Positions 37,846-45,836 of a stretch of DNA of 64,000 bases are shown here, one piece after another (the stretch's first letter is position 1; each line of letters begins with the position of its first letter). Source of the DNA: Sepiola atlantica (taxonomy: Eukaryota; Mollusca; Cephalopoda; Sepiida; Sepiolidae); NCBI GenBank assembly GCA_963556195.1, contig OY744532.1, forward strand, positions 84,723,734 through 84,787,733. The letters are read 5' to 3'. The position numbers and the translations under genes are program-made. The notes under the pieces are model-generated. The model was given only the letters and a program-made list of their open reading frames with translations, did not search any database and was not told the origin of the DNA.

Positions 37846-38158
37846 TGAAATAATAGCGAAGGTCGCAAGTCACTGTTAACCTCCAAAGCAGCTCTTACTG
37901 CTCGACACATGCACTCGCTTCGCACACTCCGTCTCTCTGAGACGGTACGAGACTCGCTTTTTATAATATCCAGTCACACCTAATTTCCATACGTGCAGCG
38001 AGACTTTGCGAGATTTTGCGTGAACTGTATGTAATAAACATTCAGGGACGCCATGTTGGATTTCTTTCCTTCTTTCTTTCTTTCACTCGCAGCGCACAGG
38101 ACAAGCAAACCCGAGGACGTTTCGCAAGTAAGCCCTCTTCATGTTCATGTTCCCTACA
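37846..38158 (-). repeat. 3' LTR
   Basis: 313 bp, TG...CA. Differs from the other LTR at 'gacac(a/g)tgc' and 'gacgc(c/a)atg'. Contains the last 38 codons and stop of pol (38,042-38,158), a TATA-like box on the minus strand (37,957-37,965) and the CCGTCTC...GAGACGG hairpin. Confidence 0.95.
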
Positions 38159-41100
38159 CTCCCCCCTGATCTCATGATCACAGAGATGGCAGGGAGGCTT
38201 AGATCGCCTTCGCCGGTTGCTTCTTCGGAGGGTGACAACGCAAGCCTCATCTTCGCTTGTGCTCTCGTCCGCGGTCTGAGGGTCGAGAAACATCGCGTCC
38301 GCTGGGATACTGCTGATATCCGAGTCACTGTCCGATGGGGCTGCTGCAAGCCAGAGCGATGCCTCACTGCTCTCTGACTCCGACTCGCTCTTGTCGTTCA
38401 GTGATGAGTGCGTTGCTAACCGTAGGTCCCTAATGTGACGGGGCATACCGTCGACTCGCACCGCCTGTGGGCTGATTACCTCGGTGACGCGTCCAACTCC
38501 GTATTTCGTCGTACACTTGCCGCGCGGGTTCTTAATCCAGACGACATCCCCTTTTTTCAGTTTCTCTTTGGTTACTTCCAGTTCGGGCAGCGGGTTAGTC
38601 TCTATGCCTTTCACCCTGACGTGATACCTGTGCAAGGTGTCAGCCGGCGCTGTAGAGGGTGAAACATTATCCTTTGGGGTTACGTTATACAGGTAGACTG
38701 CCTCAAATACCGTGCAGCCCGTCCTGGCCGCAATGGTTTTGACGGTTCTGTGATTCCGCTCGATGACCCCATTTCCACTCGGTACGTGGGCGCATCGAAA
38801 CCTCAGGTGTACTCCCCAGCCATCAGCAAACTTTCTGAACTGCTCACTAGTGAATGCAGCGCCATTGTCGGTTAATATCTCCGTTGGGGGGCCACGTTCA
38901 AGAAAAATATTGTTTAACTGACGGATGATGCTGGCTGCATCCTGCCGGCGCAGCATGCGCCATATCGCAAACCTGGATGGACCGCAATCAATGAGAGTCA
39001 AGAAATCCTCACCGTTGTGGTGAGCAATATCCATCGCCAGCCGCTTCCAATGGCTTTCCACTACCAGCTTTCCTTTCTTCCAGCGAACGGGTGCTGGATC
39101 AATGGATTGGCATGCTATACAATCTTTGACCACTTTCCTGACGTCTGCCTTTTGTACTCCTGGTTCAACCAACTTAGCGAAATATAGGGTCCGCTTGACC
39201 CCAGGGTGCCCGGTTTGTTGGTTGACTTCTTTGATGGTATTAGATCGAACGGGGCTCATGGAAGCGGCGCAGGCGGGCTGCATGGGTTCAATAGTCTTTC
39301 TTATGGCATCAAGCCATCTTTGAGGTACTCTCGTCAAACAATCTGCTTTGTTCAGGCTGGATTTGACCAGGGACACCTCTATTGGCAGCGCATATTCGTT
39401 CACCAGCTTCATGATCGTGTCGAGCCGCCGTCGGATGAGCATCTCGCTCGTGGCTTTGGTTCGTATTCTGGCCCTCCCGGTGAGAGTATCTGAAATCCAC
39501 TTATGGACGCAAGCAGAATCCGTGAATAGTCGCAGGGTGGTCGTCTTCCAAAGGATTGCCAAGTTTATCCCCTTGATAACCGCATCAAGTTCTGCCAGGT
39601 TTATGTGCTGGGAGTCCTTTTCTGGGCGTAACCAGCAAGCGTCTTCCACCACCATTCCATCATGGACCACCGATACACCAATGGCGAGAGAGCTTGCATC
39701 AACCCACACACTAAGGTTCTGGCTGTCGACGCACCATCTGCCTCGCGTTGGGTCTTCCTTGTGCACCCTGGTGAGGACTTCTTTGAGCATTGTATTGAGA
39801 GGGACGTCATGAGTTTCGTCATCCCATCCAGTGGTGACGTCGGAGGCTCTTCGCTTAATAAATGCCACCGCAACACGAAGCCAGCCGCCGACAGGAAGGT
39901 GTCCAACTAACTTTCCGCACAAGGAAAATACGTTTCGTCGTGTAACAATACAAGGCATGTCCGGGGTTTCATTTCCTCGTTTCCAATACAGAACGTCATC
40001 TTCCTCCCAGACCTGCAAACCAAGTACTCGTGCGCCATCTCGTAGCCTTTCCGGTTCCTTGCTGAGAAGGCCAAAGTTGTAGAGATGCTCCCTCACGCGC
40101 GCCGCAGATACAATTTCCTCGTCCACGTACACGTCATCAATATATGCAGACGTTGCCCGCTGAATGCGCTCATCTTTAGTCAGAATGGTGTCAACAATCA
40201 TTTGCATAATTGATGGCGCAACATTAAGTCCAAATCCCATGCGGGTTAGGCAATACCTTTTCCCCTTGATGAGCACCGTTTGATAGGGCCATAGTGATTT
40301 GTGTACACGCACTTGAAGGTATGCTTTGTGAAGATCCAGTACAGATACATTAGATCCCACTTGCCGCCATTCCCTCAACTTTTTAGTGCATACGTCCGCG
40401 CGAGCTGTAAAAGGGTCCACGTGCTCATTCAATTCTCGATAGTCGAGCACCGGCCTCACCTTCTGCTTATTCTGTTGGATAACCGCCATTAACGGGATCA
40501 GGCACTTTGGAGGACCCAATTCCTTCTCTGAATACGGAACTAGCCATCCATTACTAATCCAAGTTTGTAGTTCCTTGTCGTATTCTGCACGAGCTCCGGG
40601 GGGAATTGTGTATTCTGGCACCTTATTGCATAATTTCTCGGGTGGCTGCTCCTCCGACCACTTCCAGGAGGCTGTCCAGGATTTTGTGCGCTGGTCGAAT
40701 TCCGCACAAAAATCAGGCTGTTCCAGCTTCATAGCTGCACTCAGAGCAAGGCCCGCTTTTGCAAAATGTGCCCTACCCTCACCATCAATGCGTACACCTC
40801 CCAATTCCTTGATGACGTCCATTCCCAGGAGTAGGTCGTAACTGAGCAGGTCACCGTTTATAACCAAGGCTCGTGCGGTTACTGTAGGCCCATCGCCGAC
40901 ACCTGCGCGAATGATGCTAACGCCACAAGAGGCAATCGAGCCACCGCCAACCGTCAATACCGGGATCCTTTCCTTATCCCATGCGTCACAGCATGCTTTG
41001 CGCACGAGGGTCTGCGTGCACCCGGTGTCTACGAGCGCGAAGCGCTCACGCCCGTTTACGCGCACGCTCACTGTGGGTAGCGCCTTATTTGGCGACGATC

Positions 41101-41191
41101 TGGGGAGAAGACTGGCGCTATAGCTTACTCCCCTTGCCCGTTTCCCGGACAACCTCTTGCCACGTGACCCAGCTTGTTGCACCGGTAACAA
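38042..41191 (-). CDS. pol: Pol polyprotein: protease, reverse transcriptase, RNase H, integrase
   Basis: 1,049 codons without interruption (numbered from the first Met; translation more likely enters by frameshift at 41,140-41,146). Protease: ALVDTGCTQTLV (Asp55) and LLGMDV near 122. RT about 199-400: RPVLDYRELN, VLDLHKAYLQV (motif A), GFGLNVAPS (motif B), AYIDDVYV (motif C, 349-356). RNase H: Asp498, Glu534, Asp558 and Asp617 (VDAS, LAELDA, FTDSA, KADCL). Integrase: a zinc region with His662 and Cys691/Cys694, although the expected first His appears to be Asn657; catalytic Asp721, Asp775 and Glu811 with exact D-x35-E spacing. The tail has an acidic Ser/Glu stretch (about 934-985), RRSNRRRRSK, and a Cys/His cluster C-x2-C-x7-C-x2-H (1001-1015) followed by CLSC, partly encoded by the 3' LTR. 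It acts in cDNA synthesis and integration. Confidence 0.95.
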   Translation of the reverse strand: MLPVQQAGSRGKRLSGKRARGVSYSASLLPRSSPNKALPTVSVRVNGRERFALVDTGCTQTLVRKACCDAWDKERIPVLTVGGGSIASCGVSIIRAGVGDGPTVTARALVINGDLLSYDLLLGMDVIKELGGVRIDGEGRAHFAKAGLALSAAMKLEQPDFCAEFDQRTKSWTASWKWSEEQPPEKLCNKVPEYTIPPGARAEYDKELQTWISNGWLVPYSEKELGPPKCLIPLMAVIQQNKQKVRPVLDYRELNEHVDPFTARADVCTKKLREWRQVGSNVSVLDLHKAYLQVRVHKSLWPYQTVLIKGKRYCLTRMGFGLNVAPSIMQMIVDTILTKDERIQRATSAYIDDVYVDEEIVSAARVREHLYNFGLLSKEPERLRDGARVLGLQVWEEDDVLYWKRGNETPDMPCIVTRRNVFSLCGKLVGHLPVGGWLRVAVAFIKRRASDVTTGWDDETHDVPLNTMLKEVLTRVHKEDPTRGRWCVDSQNLSVWVDASSLAIGVSVVHDGMVVEDACWLRPEKDSQHINLAELDAVIKGINLAILWKTTTLRLFTDSACVHKWISDTLTGRARIRTKATSEMLIRRRLDTIMKLVNEYALPIEVSLVKSSLNKADCLTRVPQRWLDAIRKTIEPMQPACAASMSPVRSNTIKEVNQQTGHPGVKRTLYFAKLVEPGVQKADVRKVVKDCIACQSIDPAPVRWKKGKLVVESHWKRLAMDIAHHNGEDFLTLIDCGPSRFAIWRMLRRQDAASIIRQLNNIFLERGPPTEILTDNGAAFTSEQFRKFADGWGVHLRFRCAHVPSGNGVIERNHRTVKTIAARTGCTVFEAVYLYNVTPKDNVSPSTAPADTLHRYHVRVKGIETNPLPELEVTKEKLKKGDVVWIKNPRGKCTTKYGVGRVTEVISPQAVRVDGMPRHIRDLRLATHSSLNDKSESESESSEASLWLAAAPSDSDSDISSIPADAMFLDPQTADESTSEDEACVVTLRRSNRRRRSKPPCHLCDHEIRGECREHEHEEGLLAKRPRVCLSCALRVKERKKERNPTWRP
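41102..41146 (-). promoter_or_regulatory. Programmed -1 frameshift signal between gag and pol
   Basis: The minus strand carries GGGAAAC (41,146-41,140) read as G GGA AAC in the gag frame, the canonical X XXY YYZ heptamer. After a 6-base spacer, GGGGAG (41,133-41,128) can pair with CTCCCC (41,107-41,102) across a 20-base loop. Slipping back one base converts GGA AAC into the pol frame GGG AAA CGG. The gag stop TAA (41,127-41,125) lies inside the loop. Confidence 0.8.
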
Positions 41192-41829
41192 CGCACGCGT
41201 TTTAACGTTCCTCGATCGGGCGCGTCCTTTGCACCGCTTCGGCTACGGCAGTCTTTTGAAAAATGATTCGGCCCGCCACATTTGTAGGATCTCACGTCTT
41301 CTGTTGGTGGTGAAGACGCTTCCGCAGCTGCCGAAACCGGCTCTGTGTCCTCTTTCAAAATGTTTCGGGCTCTGGCCAACAACTCGTCAAGCCCAAGCTC
41401 ACTGAGTCTGGACGATGCTCGCAGCAGTCTGCTGGCGCCGTCTGGGAGTCCAGTCAGAAAAGCGCATCCCAGTATTCGCTCGCTTGTTCCACCAAACGGC
41501 GCGGCTAGCCTCCTCAAATCGGCCAGGTAGACGTCCACAGTCTCATCTAGCCCAAGCCGCCGTTCGGTGAACTGCCTCCAGGCGACGAAAGGATCCACAG
41601 CAAAGGCTGCGTATAGCGCCTGCCTAATTTCCTCCAGGCCTGGTTCGTCTCCGAGCTGCTGATACACCGAATATGCTCCTTTGGTCAGCCTCAGCGGGAT
41701 GACCAGTGCAGGATCCTTTATATTGCAAAGTCTGCAGACGCGCTCGGCTTTCTCCCACCACTCGACTACAGAGGGTCCGGAGGGGGAGCCGTCGAACTCG
41801 GGTATTAACCTCAAGTCGAATTTGTCCAT
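41125..41829 (-). CDS. gag: Gag: capsid plus two CCHC knuckles
   Basis: 234 codons from ATG at 41,829, only 13 bases after the 5' LTR; the frame is open further upstream into the LTR. The capsid-like part has FDGSPSGPSVVEWWEKAE, RRLGLDETVDVYLADLRRLA and FLTGLPDGASRLL. Near the C-terminus are two retroviral-type knuckles. The second, CYRCNKLGHVARGC, is perfect C-x2-C-x4-H-x4-C. The first reads SYKCGGPNHFSKDC, with Ser replacing the first Cys. A TAA stop at 41,127-41,125 ends it, with pol in the -1 frame. The fragment at 3.9-4.4 kb is a decayed relative. Confidence 0.93.
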   Translation of the reverse strand: MDKFDLRLIPEFDGSPSGPSVVEWWEKAERVCRLCNIKDPALVIPLRLTKGAYSVYQQLGDEPGLEEIRQALYAAFAVDPFVAWRQFTERRLGLDETVDVYLADLRRLAAPFGGTSERILGCAFLTGLPDGASRLLRASSRLSELGLDELLARARNILKEDTEPVSAAAEASSPPTEDVRSYKCGGPNHFSKDCRSRSGAKDAPDRGTLKRVRCYRCNKLGHVARGCPGNGQGE

Positions 41830-41842
41830 CGCCGAGATAGCT

Positions 41843-42155
41843 TGAAATAATAGCGAAGGTCGCAAGTCACTGTTAACCTCCAAAGCAGCTCTTACTGCTC
41901 GACACGTGCACTCGCTTCGCACACTCCGTCTCTCTGAGACGGTACGAGACTCGCTTTTTATAATATCCAGTCACACCTAATTTCCATACGTGCAGCGAGA
42001 CTTTGCGAGATTTTGCGTGAACTGTATGTAATAAACATTCAGGGACGCAATGTTGGATTTCTTTCCTTCTTTCTTTCTTTCACTCGCAGCGCACAGGACA
42101 AGCAAACCCGAGGACGTTTCGCAAGTAAGCCCTCTTCATGTTCATGTTCCCTACA
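41843..42155 (-). repeat. 5' LTR
   Basis: 313 bp, TG...CA, two differences from the 3' LTR. On the minus strand a TATAAAAAG box (41,962-41,954) precedes a 7-bp hairpin CCGTCTC-aga-GAGACGG (41,926-41,942) in the presumed R/U5 leader. No AATAAA was seen on the sense strand. Confidence 0.95.
41954..41962 (-). promoter_or_regulatory. LTR TATA box
   Basis: TATAAAAAG on the sense (minus) strand of the 5' LTR, about 110 bases before its end, suitable for RNA polymerase II initiation. It is duplicated at 37,957-37,965 in the 3' LTR. Confidence 0.6.
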
Positions 42156-42160
42156 TAAAT
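42156..42160. repeat. Target-site duplication (TAAAT), right
   Basis: Identical to 37,841-37,845. Confidence 0.85.
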
Positions 42161-42560
42161 ATAAAAAAAACAACACTTATCTGGTTTGTTATGGCGAACG
42201 GTTTGATGCGTAATGTCAATGTAAGCTTTGCTGTGATTGGATGTGTTAAAAATTCTGAAACGGTGCAACTTGATTGCTGTTCCTTGTGAAGTAATTGCGA
42301 AACAGTGATTAAGGAGGGTAATAGTTAGTCATTCATAGAGAGAAATTAGCGTGCTACCTTCTCTTTGGTTAAAGTAGTTAAGAGAGCCTTACATTGTGGA
42401 ATGAAAGTTATGTTTTTGGTTTAGCTTATGAAACTAATCTATACTTTCTTGCAACACGCTCGAAGATATTAGGCGACTTAATTGATGTGTTTCGATGCCG
42501 TTGATGTATTACTATTATGAGCTAGTCTAGCCGGGTTGGGAGGAGAAAAATAAAATCCAT

Positions 42561-42564
<4 letters not shown>

Positions 42565-42630
<66 letters not shown>
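42565..42630. repeat. (TA)n array, insertion target of the DNA transposon
   Basis: Pure TA run that stops exactly where the terminal inverted repeat starts. A shorter TA tract (45,836-45,846) continues beyond the other end. Confidence 0.9.
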
Positions 42631-42634
<4 letters not shown>

Positions 42635-42649
42635 GGGAGGTCGATTTTG

Positions 42650-43120
42650 AAACTGTAAATTATCGCACTCGAAGAAAGTTGCCAAATAATGTCAAAAGTT
42701 ACCACAAGAAATATTTTTCTTCAAAACTTTGTATTTATTTGAGCATTGCAACTTTAAGATCAAATAAATCGAGATTTTTTCTTACAGCCTAGATTTCACC
42801 GGCAGATGTGTCGCCTTAAATTAAACCCGGGTTTTAACAAAAAAAAGTAATACATTACTTAATAATAAATATTTTAAAGTTTATTATTATTTTTCTTAAG
42901 AAATTAAATGTACATATTCAAATTAAAAAGGAATAAAACACTATAATATTTAATGTTATATATAAATAATTATTTGTTTACATAGGCGTTTTATTTATTG
43001 CATATTTTTTATGGTATTCACCGGTTGAAAATTCATCGGGCAAATTTGAGTTCCCGTGTTGATTCTGTGTTTTGTAAACACTGTTTACACATTTAATTAT
43101 CAAAAATATATATTGAATTG
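42650..43120. other. 5' internal region of the DNA transposon, non-coding as seen
   Basis: AT-rich. A possible splice acceptor 'ttttttcttacag' lies at about 42,788. If the transposase has upstream exons they should lie here, but I find no recognisable coding segment. Confidence 0.35.
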
Positions 43121-43863
43121 TCGAGCGCTGGCTTATCTAATCCCACTTTCCCGACCTTTTGTCACACCTTACCTTGTGGGAGTTAGATAAATAAAAACTA
43201 GTTCAGCCAGGGTTTTTTACCCCACCAAATAAACCGGTATCGTCCGGCCCTTTGGGTCTGGATTCACGCCCGTCTATTGGGGCTTGTCCGTCCTGTGCAG
43301 TTCTAGGAGGTGCACCTCCCAGGTTTTGCCTTCCCTCTTTGGGGAGGAGTAAGTTTATTGCTTACTGTCTGAGGCGGCCCTACCGGGGAATGCCGACGAA
43401 GCTGCCCAGGCAATTTTTAAATGGCCAGAGTGCTCACCTCTCGAGCACTGGCTTCTCATCCCACTTTCCTGACCTTGTGTCAATCTTACCTTGTTGGGGG
43501 TAGATAAATAAAATCTAGTTCAGCCAGGGGTTTTTACCCCACCAAATAAACCGGTATCGTCCGGGCCTTTGGGTCTGGATTCACGCCCGTCTATTGGGGC
43601 TTGTCCGTCCTGTGCAATTCTAGGAGGTGCACCCTCCCAGGCTTTGCTTTCCCTCTTTGGGGAGGAGTAAGTTTATTGCTAACTGTCTGAGGCGCCCCTA
43701 CAGGGGAATGCCGACGGGGCTGCCCAGTCATTTTTTTAATGGCCAGAGTGCTCACCTCTATAGCGCAGGCTTATCTAATCCCACTTTCCTGACCTTGTGT
43801 CACATCTTACCTTATTGGAGGTAGATAAATAAAACTATTTCAGCCAGGGGTTTTTACCCCACC
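43121..43863. repeat. Tandem repeat, 320-bp unit, 2.3 copies, inside the transposon
   Basis: Units start at 43,121 ('tcgagcgctggctt'), 43,441 ('tcgagcactggctt') and 43,759 ('tatagcgcaggctt', partial). They share 'taaaccggtatcgtccgg', 'cacgcccgtctattggggc', 'tctaggaggtgcac', 'ccctctttggggagga' and 'aatgccgac'. They are GC-rich relative to the surroundings. An inverted, internally deleted copy occurs at 36.4 kb. The Arg/Pro-rich ORFs over it are repeat translations, not genes. Confidence 0.85.
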
Positions 43864-43866
43864 TAA

Positions 43867-45379
43867 AATATATGTATTGGAATTGATGGGAGAATGGATA
43901 AGGACACATTGATGTATAAGGAAATTGTGGATGAAAATAGACAGAGAATTATGAAAAAAACTAAGGGACCAGAACACCATTTAACTTTTACAAAAGAAAC
44001 ACCATGTGAAAGTAAATATCTGACACATAGAGTTCTTCCTAATAGTGGTGCGACAGGTGCTGTTCATGCAGATCAAGTGGTGGATGTTTTGCATGAATTC
44101 CACAGTGAGAACAGTATCAAGGCTATCATTGTTGACAACACTAATACCAACACAGGTTGCGAAGGTGGAATGGTTGCAATTTTAGAAAAAAAACTTTTTA
44201 AAAATCTTCACACAATTGGTTGCTCTTTGCATCATAATGAACTACCTTTCAGAGCCCTTTTTAAAAACATAGATGGTTGCGCAAAGGGCCCTACAACATT
44301 CAGTAGCCCTCTGGCTAAATTATGCTCAAACGATTGCCATGATTTACCCCAAATATCATTTTCCACTATTAGCAATCCTCTAGAGTCATTTTTTAAAATT
44401 GATGAAATACATGATCTTAGTTCTGACCAAAGACTCCTTTATGAATACACAGTAGGTATTTTTAGAGGTAAGGTTAACTCTAGATATGCCTCCTGGAAAA
44501 TTGGTCCTTTAAACCAAGCAAGATGGTTAACTTTGGCCATCGGGCTCATGTGTTTATGGACTCGTGGTGCATACCCACAAAGGCACACAACAAAACTACA
44601 CTATGTAGTAAATTTTATTGTAAATGTGTATGCCACTTCTTGGTTTGAAATTAAAAGAAATAGTAAATTCCACAATCAGTAAGTGCACATTTTTAATATG
44701 ATCCAGAGGATTAAGGAGCAGCCTCAGGAAATCCAAGATATCACATTTAGAAATATACAAGGTAATACATTTTGTTTACTGCCTGAAAACTTTCTATATT
44801 CCATGGTTAAATCTGAGGAGATTGAAGTAAGAGAAGAAGCTTTAAAAAGAATGTTGGCCACTAGGTAAGTAATATTTATTCATATATCTCTGACTCAATT
44901 ATTTATTCCAATTTATAGAATGATTTTTAAAGATTTTATCTAATTTCACCATAATTATTAAAGCAGTACAGATTGGAATTTTTTAATAATTCAATTAATT
45001 AATTTGTTCTTTCAGGAGTGAGAAGTCAACCAGAAAAAGATTAAAAAGAATACTACCTATTAATTGTAATGCCACACATTGGACACAATTAATAGATTTA
45101 AAATTATGCGGCATTTTTGAACCACCAATGACGGAAGATTTTACTGAATCTGAACTTCGAGAATCGTTGATGAATGGAACCAAGCTTGACTTGCCAGATT
45201 TGCCCTCACATTCTCAGGGTGTGGAACGGGCAGTTAAGTTAATAACAGAAGCTTCACAAACTGTATATGGTTTTGAAGCAAGGCATCAACACATTACAGC
45301 CAAAGTTTTGAGTCAGAAATTGAGACCAGCATTTTTGTCTAAGGGGTCTTATATGGAGCAATTTGACTCTCAATATTAA
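43867..45379 (+). pseudogene. hAT-like transposase gene, two exons, one premature stop
   Basis: Exon 1 is readable from 43,867 (ICIGIDGRMDK...) to 44,864 and exon 2 from 45,016 to 45,379 (stop TAA), with a 151-bp GT-AG intron between. Recognisable blocks: PEHHLTFTKE, AIIVDNTNTNTGCEGGM, the CxxH segment GCSLHHNELPFRALF, GPLNQARWLTLAIGLMCLW, IFNMIQRIKEQPQEIQDITF, LPENFLYSM, and the C-terminal DLPSHSQGVERAVKLITEA. The DG / VDN(T)N / CxxH order resembles the RNase H fold of hAT transposases; that assignment is inference. One in-frame TAA (44,680-44,682) interrupts exon 1 between FHNQ and VHIFNMI. The N-terminal coding part is missing where the 320-bp repeat abuts. Confidence 0.75.
44865..45015 (+). 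other. Intron of the transposase gene
   Basis: Donor AG|GTAAGT at 44,865 and acceptor 'tttgttctttcag' ending at 45,015. Removal joins ...MLATR with SEKSTRKRLKRILP in frame. Confidence 0.7.
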
Positions 45380-45836
45380 GCTCCATTAAAATAGTGTTAG
45401 GTTTTTCCTTATTTCTTTGCTTGTTATATTTTCACTTATAACAGAAAAAAATCATTTTTTTAGGTATTCAAATATTACTGTTTAATTCATAACGTTAAAA
45501 GGTAGTTTACAAAAGCAGATACTGAAAATGAGGGGGGGGGCAAATTTTCAATTTGAAGATTTCTTTAATTCATATCATTTTTAAAAAATAAAAGGACATT
45601 CCCTGATTTTAAATGCTAAAATTATTTGGTTTTCACACCAATATTCAAGCAAATCTTGCAAAAACGAGGAATTTTCAGTATATTCTTGTCTAGAATCTTT
45701 TATACCAAACGCTCAAAAAACCGCTGAAGTTTTTGATCTAATTTTTTGCATGAGTATTTAATAGGTCTATATACAACTTTCGGTACGTGCCTTTTTTTAA
45801 TATTTAAAAAAAAGTGTAAAATCGACCTACCCTAAT

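Larger units (their letters stand above)
37846..42155 (-). mobile_element. Complete LTR retrotransposon, about 4.31 kb, probably recent
   Basis: 313-bp LTRs begin TG and end CA, are flanked by the 5-bp duplication TAAAT, and differ at only two positions by eye. Inside lie gag and pol in -1 relation, with protease, RT, RNase H and integrase in the Ty3/gypsy order and intact catalytic residues. GC content is far above the flanks. The genomic orientation is minus, so the 5' LTR is at 41,843-42,155. The clade is uncertain: RT motifs are gypsy-like, with YIDD in the active site. No standard tRNA primer-binding site is visible. Confidence 0.93.
42631..45835 (+). mobile_element. DNA transposon with 18-bp TIRs and spliced transposase gene
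   Basis: Left end TTAGGGGAGGTCGATTTT (42,631-42,648) is the reverse complement of the right end (45,818-45,835) with one mismatch (TTAGGGTAGG on that side). It is flanked on both sides by TA repeats, so the target duplication cannot be read; TATATATA on both sides would fit an 8-bp hAT-type duplication but is uninformative. It contains a 320-bp tandem repeat and a transposase-like gene. Length 3,205 bp. Confidence 0.75.

Noticed and set aside
38083..41405. Twenty or so ORFs of 60-154 codons overlapping the Pol and Gag frames
   Set aside because: Shadow frames in GC-richer coding DNA; none has independent motifs.
43252..43824. Two similar ORFs (83 and 65 codons) suggesting a duplicated gene
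   Set aside because: They are two units of the 320-bp tandem repeat, with indels that break the frame and no recognised domain.
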